Shown piece by piece: positions 25,908-34,254 of a DNA stretch of 64,000 nt. Each line of letters starts with the position of its first letter. The first letter of the stretch is position 1. The notes beneath the pieces are model-generated. The model made no database searches and had not been told where the DNA came from. It was given only the letters and a program-made list of their open reading frames with translations. A program made the position numbers and the translations under genes. This stretch comes from CAZOVK01 sp964583165 (GTDB lineage: Bacteria; Bacillota; Clostridia; Lachnospirales; WRAX01), in assembly GCA_964583165.1 (NCBI GenBank), contig CAZOVK010000002.1, forward strand, positions 1-64,000, read 5' to 3'.

Positions 25908-27875
25908 CTAATTCTGTTTGACCAAGCCAAAACTTATGCCGTCGCCTTGAAGTGATTTAGCGTTGATAGTGGCGACATATTCATCACCCGCCGAAAGGTT
26001 TTTCTCCTCTGTTGCGCTGGTTTCGCTGGCTTCTAAGAAGTTGCGTTCTGTGGCTGTGAAACTCAGAATACCATTTGCTGTTGCTGACATGGTTATCGTG
26101 TAGGTTTCATTCGGCGGTAAGTACAAAATGGTTTCGCCTTCATTCACACTACAAGCCGTAACCCCTAGGTATGTTTCATCCTCAATTACGATGTCGTTAA
26201 GGTGTGGCGTAATCTCTGCGCCGATAACCTCAATCACCTTTACGCCATTACTGTCAGTTACCATAACATTTGTCGGCGCCTTGATAATTATTACGCGATA
26301 TGTGCCGTCGTTAAAGAATTCTTCTATGTTCGGTTCTTGCTCTTCGCCCGATTCAGCCGCAACAGGGTAGTTAGTTTCATCAAGCGACATAAGCCAAGCC
26401 AAACATACCGCTGTGAAATGTCCTTGAACTATACATGACGCGTTGAATATGAGCGTTAAAAGCGTGTTGACACCGAACGTGAAAATCACCTTAGATAGCA
26501 TCTTGATTACCGCAAATACTATGCCCTTGACACAAGCTTCTGTGTAGGTTTCAAACGGAGGATATTTCTTAAAGGACTCAATCACTATTTTTGTAACTCG
26601 TTCAACAAACTTCTCTGGGTCGGGAGACTTCATCAACTCACGCGCAAGCTTCTCGAGGGTTTCCATTGTAAATAAATGCTTTACAGCATCGCTGTTGCGC
26701 TCGTCACATAGAAAACTTACCAGGCTACGAATATGCGGCTGAAAATCGGCATGGTATTCAGGTAACGTAAACACCTCGGTCGCTATATTGCGGAACAAAT
26801 CGTCTAAGAATATGCTCATAGGTCTGTTTTTACCTGACAAGTATTCCTCAAACTTGTCAATTACATAAAACTCCTTCGGATGCTCTATCTGCATGTATTT
26901 TTTCATGCACTGTCTCATCCTTTTAAGATATCTGTCATAAAACTTGGTGGTTACACGACTCGGCAACCCTTCATCTGTACCAAAGCGCGTGAATTCCCAA
27001 TCTTTGGGGGCAACCTTTGTAACGAAATCGTTAAAGTTGATTATGTTATGTATAACATTATAGCGAGGGTCTTTCGGGGAGATTGTTCTTGTTCTTTGAA
27101 CACCGGCCGGCGTTTCAAATGTGTAGGCAAAGACATTAGAAGCAGTCTTTATAAGCGGCTTAATAAAGTTCTTTGAGTGTTCGTCGTTCAAGATGTCTAC
27201 AATTTTTCCGGCGGCGAGGTTTGCTGTTGCAGCCCCACGTGAATAACCTACTATCCACAGCTTAATATCCTTGCCCGATAAAAGGCGGCTATTGGTGTTC
27301 AAGTATTTTGTAAGCTCGCCCACGACTATATCGCTGGATAAGTCAAAGCCATGGTGATAGTTATTGTTGTTTGGCGCCATCGTAAAGTTACCACCCCATT
27401 CGCGCTGATAACCGCCACCGCGAACACACACGGCCAAAACGAGTGATGTTTTATCGCCTGAAAACTGAATGGGCTTAAACGCGAACGAAACAGCCATCGA
27501 ATCACACTGAGAAGGCTCATGGTAATAGTTACAAGATGTATATTGTAGAAAGTGAAGCGGTTTAAGCTCATCATACTTCACGTATTGAGGGTCAGAAGCT
27601 TGCCCCGTCAACAAATATCTGACATTATCGTCTTGATACTTATAGTAATCACCCGTGCCCGGTTTTACACCAGCGGGGAAATAACTGAATGCTGACAGCG
27701 CGAGTACAAGACTCATTGACGCAAGGTCATATTTGAAATCTGTGTTGCATGAGAAATATTCACTCTTAAAGATGTATGGAACGGAGTAATGACCGATACC
27801 AGCATCTTTGGCAACGTGGTAAATGCCGTTAATTGTCATTTCTTCAGTAGTGATTTCATTCATGTTCTCTGACAT
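25908..27875 (-). CDS. Lipase-like alpha/beta hydrolase with C-terminal beta domains
   Basis: A 655-aa protein. The N-terminal hydrolase domain (about 35-320) has the class 3 lipase pattern: an oxyanion strand VLAVCVRGG followed by the nucleophile elbow G-Y-S212-R-G (LWIVGYSRGAAT), and then NVFAYTFETPAG and NIINFNDFV, which would supply the acid. A helical middle part (about 330-500, one hydrophobic stretch near 470-490) is followed by beta-sandwich segments (about 525-655). There is no signal peptide. Start 27875 follows GGAGGT; the frame could open at 27890, but that ATG is part of the ribosome site. The promoter carries the same SARP-like boxes as the 994-aa SLH gene. The substrate is unknown. 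Confidence 0.75.
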   Translation of the reverse strand: MSENMNEITTEEMTINGIYHVAKDAGIGHYSVPYIFKSEYFSCNTDFKYDLASMSLVLALSAFSYFPAGVKPGTGDYYKYQDDNVRYLLTGQASDPQYVKYDELKPLHFLQYTSCNYYHEPSQCDSMAVSFAFKPIQFSGDKTSLVLAVCVRGGGYQREWGGNFTMAPNNNNYHHGFDLSSDIVVGELTKYLNTNSRLLSGKDIKLWIVGYSRGAATANLAAGKIVDILNDEHSKNFIKPLIKTASNVFAYTFETPAGVQRTRTISPKDPRYNVIHNIINFNDFVTKVAPKDWEFTRFGTDEGLPSRVTTKFYDRYLKRMRQCMKKYMQIEHPKEFYVIDKFEEYLSGKNRPMSIFLDDLFRNIATEVFTLPEYHADFQPHIRSLVSFLCDERNSDAVKHLFTMETLEKLARELMKSPDPEKFVERVTKIVIESFKKYPPFETYTEACVKGIVFAVIKMLSKVIFTFGVNTLLTLIFNASCIVQGHFTAVCLAWLMSLDETNYPVAAESGEEQEPNIEEFFNDGTYRVIIIKAPTNVMVTDSNGVKVIEVIGAEITPHLNDIVIEDETYLGVTACSVNEGETILYLPPNETYTITMSATANGILSFTATERNFLEASETSATEEKNLSAGDEYVATINAKSLQGDGISFGLVKQN

Positions 27876-27923
27876 AATAAATACCTCCATAAGATTTTTG
27901 ACGCTTCTATACGTCTAAGGCTG

Positions 27924-27957
27924 ATTATAAACTACAACCTGTGACAAACTCGCGACA
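27924..27957 (-). promoter_or_regulatory. SARP-type direct-repeat promoter of the lipase-like gene
   Basis: Minus strand: TGTCGCGAG (27957-27949) and TGTCACAGG (27946-27938), 11-bp period, then 8 bp to TATAAT (27929-27924), the same geometry as at 25758-25791. The distal box matches the proximal at 6 of 9 positions. Confidence 0.65.
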
Positions 27958-28002
27958 AAAAGACAGATTGTCGAAATTTTTGTCTTATCCTATGTATGGT
28001 TT

Positions 28003-28815
28003 TCATTTTAAAGGACGATTTGCCTCGATGATTCGGCGTTCAAGCGCGGCGAGTGTGAACTCTGCCCAACTATACTCGGGCATATATTCACATGTGTAGG
28101 CGTTGATGCCGCTAATCTTCCACTCAAGAAAGTCATAATAATCACAGTCGAATTTTGACGTATCTACAGCCAAGGTGTTAAAACCTTTAACTACTATATA
28201 ACTGGCGTTGACTTCTTTTAGTGTTGATATAAGTTCAGCGGTTATCTTGCGTAAGTAATTTTTACGCTTGCTCTCTTTATCGTCGTCATCCCAAAGCGCG
28301 GCTACTATTTGGGGCATAGTTAAGGTGACGCCACGTCTGTCTACAAGATACGCGAGCAACTCCTTTGATTTAGAGCGCTTGAAAATAACGGCCTTGCCGT
28401 CTACAAACACTTCAAACCCGCCAAACGTTCGAATCTTCACGCGAGAGCCACCGGTATCAATGGGGTTACGTAAATTCTCCATCGCCAAAAGAATCTCTTC
28501 CTTTGACGTTGGTTTCATCAAATAGCCGGTGACATATAACCTATGAGCGTCTACAGCATATTTTGAATATCCCGTAACAAAGATAATATTGGTTTTTGGC
28601 CGTATTTCCTTAATCTGTTTGGCAAGCTCAAGACCGTTTGTTTCGGGCATTTCAATGTCTAAAAAAGCTATATCAATAGGGTTATCCCTGATATGATACA
28701 GCGCCTCGTCAGAATCCATAAACCCTTTAATATTACACTGCGGGCAGGCTTCTCCTATTTGGCTTATCAGATTTAACAATACGAGCCGCTCGTCGTCAAC
28801 TATGATGATATTCAT
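28003..28815 (-). CDS. Response regulator with SARP-type DNA-binding domain
   Basis: A 270-aa regulator. The receiver domain (1-120) has phosphoacceptor D53 (IAFLDIEMP), acidic D7/D8, T80 (FVTGYS) and K101 (LMKPTS). It is followed by an OmpR-like winged helix of the SARP type (about 123-215, VKIRTFGGFEVFVDGKAV, FKRSKSKELLAYLVDRRG, then LW and SKRKNYLRKI) and a short helical C-terminus. SARP regulators bind direct repeats with 11-bp period placed 8 bp before the -10; two such promoters lie immediately downstream. No histidine kinase is adjacent, so its partner is elsewhere. It has its own promoter (28867-28895). Its control of the lipase-like and SLH genes is inferred but well supported by site geometry. 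Confidence 0.88.
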   Translation of the reverse strand: MNIIIVDDERLVLLNLISQIGEACPQCNIKGFMDSDEALYHIRDNPIDIAFLDIEMPETNGLELAKQIKEIRPKTNIIFVTGYSKYAVDAHRLYVTGYLMKPTSKEEILLAMENLRNPIDTGGSRVKIRTFGGFEVFVDGKAVIFKRSKSKELLAYLVDRRGVTLTMPQIVAALWDDDDKESKRKNYLRKITAELISTLKEVNASYIVVKGFNTLAVDTSKFDCDYYDFLEWKISGINAYTCEYMPEYSWAEFTLAALERRIIEANRPLK

Positions 28816-28866
28816 ACTTTACACCTACTAAATAGAATCCAAAACCAAACTGTTACATATTGAACG

Positions 28867-28895
28867 ATTATAATCTACCTGTCAAATATATTCAA
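28867..28895 (-). promoter_or_regulatory. Promoter of the SARP-type response regulator
   Basis: Minus strand TTGAAT (28895-28890), a 17-nt spacer and TATAAT (28872-28867), about 50 nt upstream of the start codon. Confidence 0.6.
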
Positions 28896-28988
28896 TGATA
28901 AATTTTAGAGTAAAACAAAAATGGACAAATAAAACCATCCCATTTGTCGACACAATTGAGATGGTTTACTGGTAGGCTGATTGTTAAA

Positions 28989-29143
28989 GCGACTTCAAAG
29001 CCTACAATACTTGCTCAATAGCTTCTTGCCGTCGGTTATGTTGTACGGCATCTTGTTTCAGATGGAGTAGCTAACGATTTTGCTTGCCACAATCGGGATG
29101 CTATTCCCTATTACTTGATGATGTATACTGCTGACGGAAAAAA
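28989..29143 (+). pseudogene. Decayed copy of the 3' end of the ABC-2 permease gene
   Basis: This stretch aligns at DNA level with about 37078-37242 in the intact permease gene. Blocks such as CTTGCCGTCGGTTATG, ACAATCGGGA and ATACTGCTGACGGAAAA are identical, with substitutions and small indels between them, and no frame remains open. The rest of the copy is absent. It is on the plus strand, beside the 3' end of a minus-strand gene. Confidence 0.75.
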
Positions 29144-29144
29144 T

Positions 29145-29468
29145 TCATTGTAGGTTAACAAAACGCCCTGCAACACCGATAAGTGTACCCAATACAACAG
29201 ACATCATAATCATAGGAGGTAAAGATTTTTTATCCTCTTTAGAAACAATGATAATAACAGGTATAGAAAGCAGGAGTGTAATCACGCCACCCTTTAGCCA
29301 CCACGCCATACCAAACAAATCGGTGTTGAAGATGATAAAAGGCATAGTAAAATAAAAGGTAAAGGCAGATGAAATTGCATATTTGTCAAGCTTCATTTTA
29401 AGCATTGGTAAAATGTCAACTACACCTGCGATAAGTCCAATCAGTGCCGTCAATAAAAATTCTCTCAT
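29145..29468 (-). CDS. Small integral membrane protein of the sigma operon
   Basis: A 107-aa protein with three to four hydrophobic segments (about 3-22, 28-50, 53-70, 82-102), and no recognised family. The start at 29468 overlaps the zinc-ribbon gene's stop by 4 nt (ATGA) and follows GGAGGAG. Translational coupling to a zinc-ribbon protein and an ECF sigma factor suggests membrane signalling or anti-sigma function, by position only. Confidence 0.6.
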   Translation of the reverse strand: MREFLLTALIGLIAGVVDILPMLKMKLDKYAISSAFTFYFTMPFIIFNTDLFGMAWWLKGGVITLLLSIPVIIIVSKEDKKSLPPMIMMSVVLGTLIGVAGRFVNLQ

Positions 29469-29827
29469 ACCGTTTTCTCCTCCATATACTTTGTGTTGCA
29501 AGCCTTGCATACGACTTCATAATTGTAACTAACCAAGTTTTTATCAAGAACGGTGAAAAGCGGTGATTTGTCAAAAGGGCAACATAGCCGATTCTTAATA
29601 ATTGTCAGATTATTTTCGCTAACACATACAGAACCGACATCATCAAAGTTTATGTAAATACTACCACACCCACCGCATTTGCACTGATAAGTTAATCTAA
29701 AGCTGTCGTAAGTAATATAGCAAAGATAGCCAATGGTTTTGTTACAGCTTTCGCAGTAAACCCAGCCGCCGTATCCGCTTGCGAGTTTGGTGTTTTCTAA
29801 TTCTTTGATTTTAGGTGTTCTTGACAT
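29465..29827 (-). CDS. Zinc-ribbon protein of the sigma operon
   Basis: A 120-aa soluble protein with three Cys clusters: CESC (residues 25-28), CKCGGC (about 49-54) and a C-terminal CKAC, plus an isolated CC. These suggest two zinc ribbons. It starts 11 nt after the sigma stop and overlaps the next gene. The family is not recognised. It may modulate the sigma factor or sense metal or redox state; that is inference. Confidence 0.6.
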   Translation of the reverse strand: MSRTPKIKELENTKLASGYGGWVYCESCNKTIGYLCYITYDSFRLTYQCKCGGCGSIYINFDDVGSVCVSENNLTIIKNRLCCPFDKSPLFTVLDKNLVSYNYEVVCKACNTKYMEEKTV

Positions 29828-29838
29828 ATGCTACCCCT

Positions 29839-30678
29839 TCACGCTTCAGACTTGATAGTGTTCATGTATTTGGAAGTGAGTAGCTTTTCAAGAAAACCTC
29901 TGATAACTTTAGGAGAATGGTATTTAGGCAGGCTTTCAAAGACATGCGATAAATCCTCCATCTCTTCCATAGCCTGTGTAAATACAAATGTTACTGAGTT
30001 ATCAAGCTTTTCCAAATCGCTGTATTCCAGCTTCTTAGGGTTTAATCGTTGACTCTTGATTGCATATCCCACGCGCTTTTTACAATCACAGCTTCCTTTG
30101 CCTGCCAAACCGCAATAGTCACTTAAAAACTCTCCTACCTTTTTACGTATGCGTGAAAGGCGCTGACGATAGGTTTCGGGGGTAATGCCTAGTATCTCTC
30201 CACAGACATTACTATTGGCTTTGAACATTACCCCTAATACATAGATACAACGGCTTTCAGGGTCAAGACATTGTAACATTACGTTTGTGCAGGACAGCTT
30301 TAGTTCCTCAGCCAAGATGTTTTCGTCAACACTCAGTGTTAAATCTTCGGTGTTAGGGATAAAGCCTGTGTTAATATCTTCTGCATAAATCTCAAAGCTA
30401 AGGGGTCGTTGGGCAAAAATTGACTTTTTGTAATTGATTAAGTAATTGATGGCAATACGATAAACCCAAGTTGAAAATGCACTCTCCTTGCGAAAGGTAG
30501 ATAACTGAGTGATGATTTTGATGATGATTTCTTGTGCCCCGTCCTCAGCGTCGTATGGGCTTCCAAGCATACGCAAGGAAAGGTTGTAAATCATATCTTC
30601 TACGCTGATGATAAGGTCTTGAAGTGCTTGCCTGTCACCGCCTACAGCTTTATCTACCCATTCGTTCTCATTATTCAT
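29839..30678 (-). CDS. ECF-type RNA polymerase sigma factor with C-terminal extension
   Basis: A 279-aa protein. Sigma region 2 (about 15-90) carries DAEDGAQEIIIKI and STFRKESAFSTWVYRIA, and region 4 (about 140-195) carries LDPESRCIYVLGVMF and EILGITPETYRQRLSRIRKK. The extra 85 residues include a CxC pair (GSCDCKK) and acidic helices. Ordinary ECF factors end after region 4, so the tail may be regulatory. AAAGGAGGAG precedes the ATG. Zinc-ribbon and membrane genes follow in one operon, but no typical anti-sigma factor is seen. Target promoters are unknown. Confidence 0.85.
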   Translation of the reverse strand: MNNENEWVDKAVGGDRQALQDLIISVEDMIYNLSLRMLGSPYDAEDGAQEIIIKIITQLSTFRKESAFSTWVYRIAINYLINYKKSIFAQRPLSFEIYAEDINTGFIPNTEDLTLSVDENILAEELKLSCTNVMLQCLDPESRCIYVLGVMFKANSNVCGEILGITPETYRQRLSRIRKKVGEFLSDYCGLAGKGSCDCKKRVGYAIKSQRLNPKKLEYSDLEKLDNSVTFVFTQAMEEMEDLSHVFESLPKYHSPKVIRGFLEKLLTSKYMNTIKSEA

Positions 30679-30787
30679 AGAATCTCCTCCTTTGTTTATA
30701 CTTCACTATATTAGACAATCGGCTGTTATAGTTTGTGACATAAATGATTTATTTTTATTAAACTTTGCTAACAGTATTAAAGTTTTT

Positions 30788-30817
30788 GTAACTTAGGTAC
30801 ATTGATTCGTAACTTAA
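30788..30817 (+). promoter_or_regulatory. Direct repeat with 21-bp period, candidate LytTR site
   Basis: GTAACTTA at 30788-30795 and 30809-30816. The 21-bp period is that of LytTR-domain binding sites. The second copy ends 12 nt before the -35 of the adjacent LytTR gene promoter, suggesting autoregulation. Confidence 0.5.
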
Positions 30818-30828
30818 ACTCGATAGCA

Positions 30829-30857
30829 TTGATTTCCGGCGAAAAAAGCAGTATTCT
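30829..30857 (+). promoter_or_regulatory. Promoter of the LytTR-DUF3021-ABC operon
   Basis: TTGATT (30829-30834), a 17-nt spacer and TATTCT (30852-30857), just downstream of the direct repeats. The leader would be short. Confidence 0.5.
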
Positions 30858-30878
30858 ATTTTATGGGTGGTGATGCCG

Positions 30879-31331
30879 TTGAAACTGATTATGACAAAAC
30901 AAGCTGAATTGACTGATATAGAAGTTGAAATCCGTTATGCTGAACTAAATGATGATATTCAAAATCTGGCTCACCATATTGAGCGGTTTGACAATTTCAT
31001 CTGCGGCATGGATAATGGCCGACAGTATCGAACCAGAATACGCGAAATCTATTATGCGGAAAGCGTGGATGGAAAAACATTCATATATACAAAGAATGCA
31101 GTATTTAGGTCAGAACTGCGCTTGTACCAGCTCTTAGAGAAACTAAAAGGTTTTGATTTTATTCAGGTGAGTAAGGCCTGTATCGTTAATATGAACATGG
31201 TTGACAGCCTGCAAAACTTGGCAAACAGCAAGTTGCAGGCAACACTCGTTAACGGGGAAAAAATCAGTGTCTCAAGAACATTTCTATCCGAGATAAAGGA
31301 TGCCTTTATGAGAAAAGGGGATGAATCATGA
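30879..31331 (+). CDS. LytTR-family transcriptional regulator without receiver domain
   Basis: A 150-aa regulator. An N-terminal part of about 45 residues precedes the LytTR domain (about 48-148), with IYYAESVDGKTFIYT, LEKLKGFDFIQVSKACIVNM and KISVSRTFLSEIKDAF. TTG at 30879 is chosen because GGTGGTGA lies 5 nt upstream and the family typically begins MKLxxT; ATG at 30873 is the alternative. The LytTR-DUF3021 pair, here followed by an ABC exporter, is a common Firmicutes module. It overlaps the DUF3021 gene by 4 nt. Confidence 0.85.
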   Translation: MKLIMTKQAELTDIEVEIRYAELNDDIQNLAHHIERFDNFICGMDNGRQYRTRIREIYYAESVDGKTFIYTKNAVFRSELRLYQLLEKLKGFDFIQVSKACIVNMNMVDSLQNLANSKLQATLVNGEKISVSRTFLSEIKDAFMRKGDES

Positions 31332-31750
31332 TAAAAGCATTTATTAAACAATGGATATTCATTTTTGGGCTTGTAGTAACATCAGCTTTTATCATTCCCT
31401 CCGTTTTTAATGGGAACTGGGACAATACATGGATTATTATTCAGCTCTTAATTACAACGCTCACTATATGCTTGCTTAATCTATTGGTGGAAAAACTCTC
31501 TATAGAGCTTCCATTGTTAAGACATTTTGTAAATATGTGCATTGTCCTTTCTGTTGTGTTTGTTTATGGATGGTTTTGGAAATGGTATTCGCTATCAAGC
31601 TTTTGGATTATCTTAGTTATGGTCATCCCGGTTTACGTACTTGTAGTTTTACTTGACGCAGTGAAAGTTAGGCGCGATGTAGAACTGATAAATAAGCACA
31701 TTCAATATAGGAAACAGAGGCTTCAGGAGGAAAAACAGAATGATTGTTAA
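31328..31750 (+). CDS. DUF3021 membrane protein, partner of the LytTR regulator
   Basis: A 140-aa protein with four transmembrane segments (about 8-26, 34-52, 64-83, 90-110) and a basic, Gln/Glu-rich cytoplasmic tail. Size, topology and coupling to a receiver-less LytTR regulator are those of DUF3021, thought to restrain the regulator at the membrane. The reading frame overlaps both neighbours (4 nt upstream, 11 nt downstream). Confidence 0.75.
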   Translation: MIKAFIKQWIFIFGLVVTSAFIIPSVFNGNWDNTWIIIQLLITTLTICLLNLLVEKLSIELPLLRHFVNMCIVLSVVFVYGWFWKWYSLSSFWIILVMVIPVYVLVVLLDAVKVRRDVELINKHIQYRKQRLQEEKQNDC

Positions 31751-34214
31751 AACACTTTTATCCTCACTGCTTAAAAAGAAAATGCGTACAGCGTTACTTC
31801 TTTTTTCCATTGCGGTCTGCTCGGCATTGCTTTTCGCTAACGAGGGATTTCGCCAAACCTGTGAGAAAATGATTTATGATGCTGATACGCGCTGGGCCGG
31901 AAGGTCAGATTTATATATCACACCCAAGAAATCGGTGGGAGCATCAGAATGGATAGAAATGGACGAGGTCGAAGGCTTTGTGGACAACTTTGAATATACA
32001 TATGGTTTTGTGCAAGGCAAAGCACTGTTTGCTCCCGATACCGATGAGATGCACTATTTCACCATATTAGGGGTAGATATAGATGCTTTCAACAACCATA
32101 ACCCACTAACTTTAGAATTGGGAGAAGTGTCCAACTGGTTCGGCGATAGGATTGTTATAGGGCAAGCATACGCACAAAAGTTGGGAGTAGGTATAGGTGA
32201 TTCCGTTGAGCTGGAGGTTGGTGGTATTTTACGTGAGTTTCAAATTTCGGCCATAAGCCAGCCCAGTGGCTTGTTCACTCGCGACTTAGCCGACGGCGGC
32301 TATCTGTTGACCCCAAGGGAAACTTTGTCAGAGATATTAGGCGGCGAGTGCAATTTACTGTTTATTAAGATGAAGAATCAGGCTGAAGTTTTACCTATGA
32401 AAGACCGCTTGACACAAGCACTGCCACAGTATTCTGTACATATGGGCATTGACAATGCTGTTATTTTGGCTGAAACAAACAACTATGTGCTTCCTTTTCG
32501 GTTTTCCAGCATAGCTGTCATTTTCATGAGTGTTTTTATCATCTATTCTTCATTCAACTTAATTGTTATAGAGCGAATCGGAATCTTGGGCATCTTACGC
32601 AGCATAGGATGTTCACGTAGAAGAACAAATAGGATTTTATTGGTAGAAAGTGCTGTAATTGGTGCAATCGGCGGAATACTAGGTTGTGGTCTAGGCATTT
32701 TTGTTTTGTATTTCATCAAAAACTCCTATTTCAGCGGTCAAGATACTGTGCTGAATGCGCCTGTTATTTTGGGTATATGGCCGTTTGCGTTTACGCTTAT
32801 AGCTTCAATGCTGATTACTGTGCTTAGTGCCGTGTTACCGATTTTTAAGGTTACGCGTGAACCTATCAAGAACATCATCCTTAACGACGTTCAAAAGAAG
32901 ATATACAATAGCGCAAGGTTATGGTGGGTAGGATTTATATTGTTATTGCCATGTTTAATTACACCGCAGTTTATATCGAACAATTTCAATGGCATGATAA
33001 TTGCCTCATTCTCTGCCGTTCTAGCGCTTGTAGGGATTAACCTACTTATTCCAAAGTTGTGTGCCTTCTTTGCGTGGCTCGCAGGGAAATTGCCCCTTGA
33101 TTATGAAATACAACTTGGCATAAAAAACACGGGCGACTTTCCATCGCTCGTGAATAATATTCGGCTGTTTTCATCCACTATAGCGATTATGGTTTTTATG
33201 ACAACCATTTTTTATACATTAGGTGTAGACTTGCGTGGCTTATATCAACGTGAAAACTATGATATTACAGTTGTGCTGCGAGAAACGACAAATAAAACTT
33301 TGCATAAGCTTTCCCAGACTGAGGGTGTTAAGGAGTTTTACGGAGTATATGAAACGTATGCTCCCATTAGCAGTCATGGTTCCTTTATGAATGCAGTAAT
33401 CGGGATAGACGATGATAACTTTTTTGACTATTCACCTGCAAATATACCAACGGAAAACCGTGAAGCTTTGGTTACATTAAACAGCGGGCGAAATATTGTC
33501 ACTACCAATATTCTTCGCGATAAGCTTGGGCTTAATCTTGGCGACACCCTGACACTTCAGTTTGAAAATGGATTGGAAAGTTTTGTGGTAACCGGTTATG
33601 TGGATACCAACTATGGCATAGGACATGTGGGATATATTTCGTCAGATAATTACAGGGCCGTTGTCGGCACGACTAATTACACGAAACTTTTGGTTCGCGC
33701 TCTTGGTAATCCCGATGCGGTCAAGAACAACATTCAACGTTCTCTCTCCCGTGATGTCCTTTCAGCGCAAACCAAGCAGGAAGCCGAAGCGGCTAACGCC
33801 GATAAGGTTGAGGGAATCTTTGATGCGATAAACACCTATGCATATTTCGCTATGCTTATAGGTGTAATCGGTATTATCAATAACATTGTGGCTTGTTTTT
33901 TAGGTAGACGTCGCAATTTGGCATTATACCGCTCGATAGGCATGTCCTCTTCGCAGGTTGGGCGTATGCTGATGACCGAAGCTGTTACAATCGGATTGAT
34001 AGGCATATCATCAGGACTATTGACAGGACTTTTGATGATATTGTGTGTTCCCTTTGTTGTTGGAATGCTGTGGGGGAATGTTGCCATCAATGTACCTACA
34101 GTTCAAATATCGATACTATGTTTGGCGGGGATATTGGTGATGTTATTAGCGTCAATCATTCCCTCGGTTAAGGGTAAGAACATTACAATTATGGATACTT
34201 TGCGCTATGAATAA
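31740..34214 (+). CDS. ABC transporter permease, FtsX/MacB type, two-module
   Basis: An 824-aa membrane protein. A first helix (about 15-33) is followed by a large extracellular domain (about 40-245), three helices (about 255-380), further helices near 395-450 and 470-500, a second extracellular domain (about 500-690) and three final helices (about 695-820). Each helix trio has the FtsX signature (GILRSIGCSRRRTNRILLVE; NLALYRSIGMSSSQVGRMLM). Such permeases work as mechanotransmitters or peptide/antibiotic exporters rather than importers. GGAGGAAAAA lies upstream. It is coupled to LytTR, DUF3021 and an ATPase. The substrate is unknown, possibly an antimicrobial peptide. Confidence 0.88.
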   Translation: MIVKTLLSSLLKKKMRTALLLFSIAVCSALLFANEGFRQTCEKMIYDADTRWAGRSDLYITPKKSVGASEWIEMDEVEGFVDNFEYTYGFVQGKALFAPDTDEMHYFTILGVDIDAFNNHNPLTLELGEVSNWFGDRIVIGQAYAQKLGVGIGDSVELEVGGILREFQISAISQPSGLFTRDLADGGYLLTPRETLSEILGGECNLLFIKMKNQAEVLPMKDRLTQALPQYSVHMGIDNAVILAETNNYVLPFRFSSIAVIFMSVFIIYSSFNLIVIERIGILGILRSIGCSRRRTNRILLVESAVIGAIGGILGCGLGIFVLYFIKNSYFSGQDTVLNAPVILGIWPFAFTLIASMLITVLSAVLPIFKVTREPIKNIILNDVQKKIYNSARLWWVGFILLLPCLITPQFISNNFNGMIIASFSAVLALVGINLLIPKLCAFFAWLAGKLPLDYEIQLGIKNTGDFPSLVNNIRLFSSTIAIMVFMTTIFYTLGVDLRGLYQRENYDITVVLRETTNKTLHKLSQTEGVKEFYGVYETYAPISSHGSFMNAVIGIDDDNFFDYSPANIPTENREALVTLNSGRNIVTTNILRDKLGLNLGDTLTLQFENGLESFVVTGYVDTNYGIGHVGYISSDNYRAVVGTTNYTKLLVRALGNPDAVKNNIQRSLSRDVLSAQTKQEAEAANADKVEGIFDAINTYAYFAMLIGVIGIINNIVACFLGRRRNLALYRSIGMSSSQVGRMLMTEAVTIGLIGISSGLLTGLLMILCVPFVVGMLWGNVAINVPTVQISILCLAGILVMLLASIIPSVKGKNITIMDTLRYE

Positions 34215-34254
34215 CGGAAAATCCGTATACAGATTAAGGCAAGGAGATATGAGA

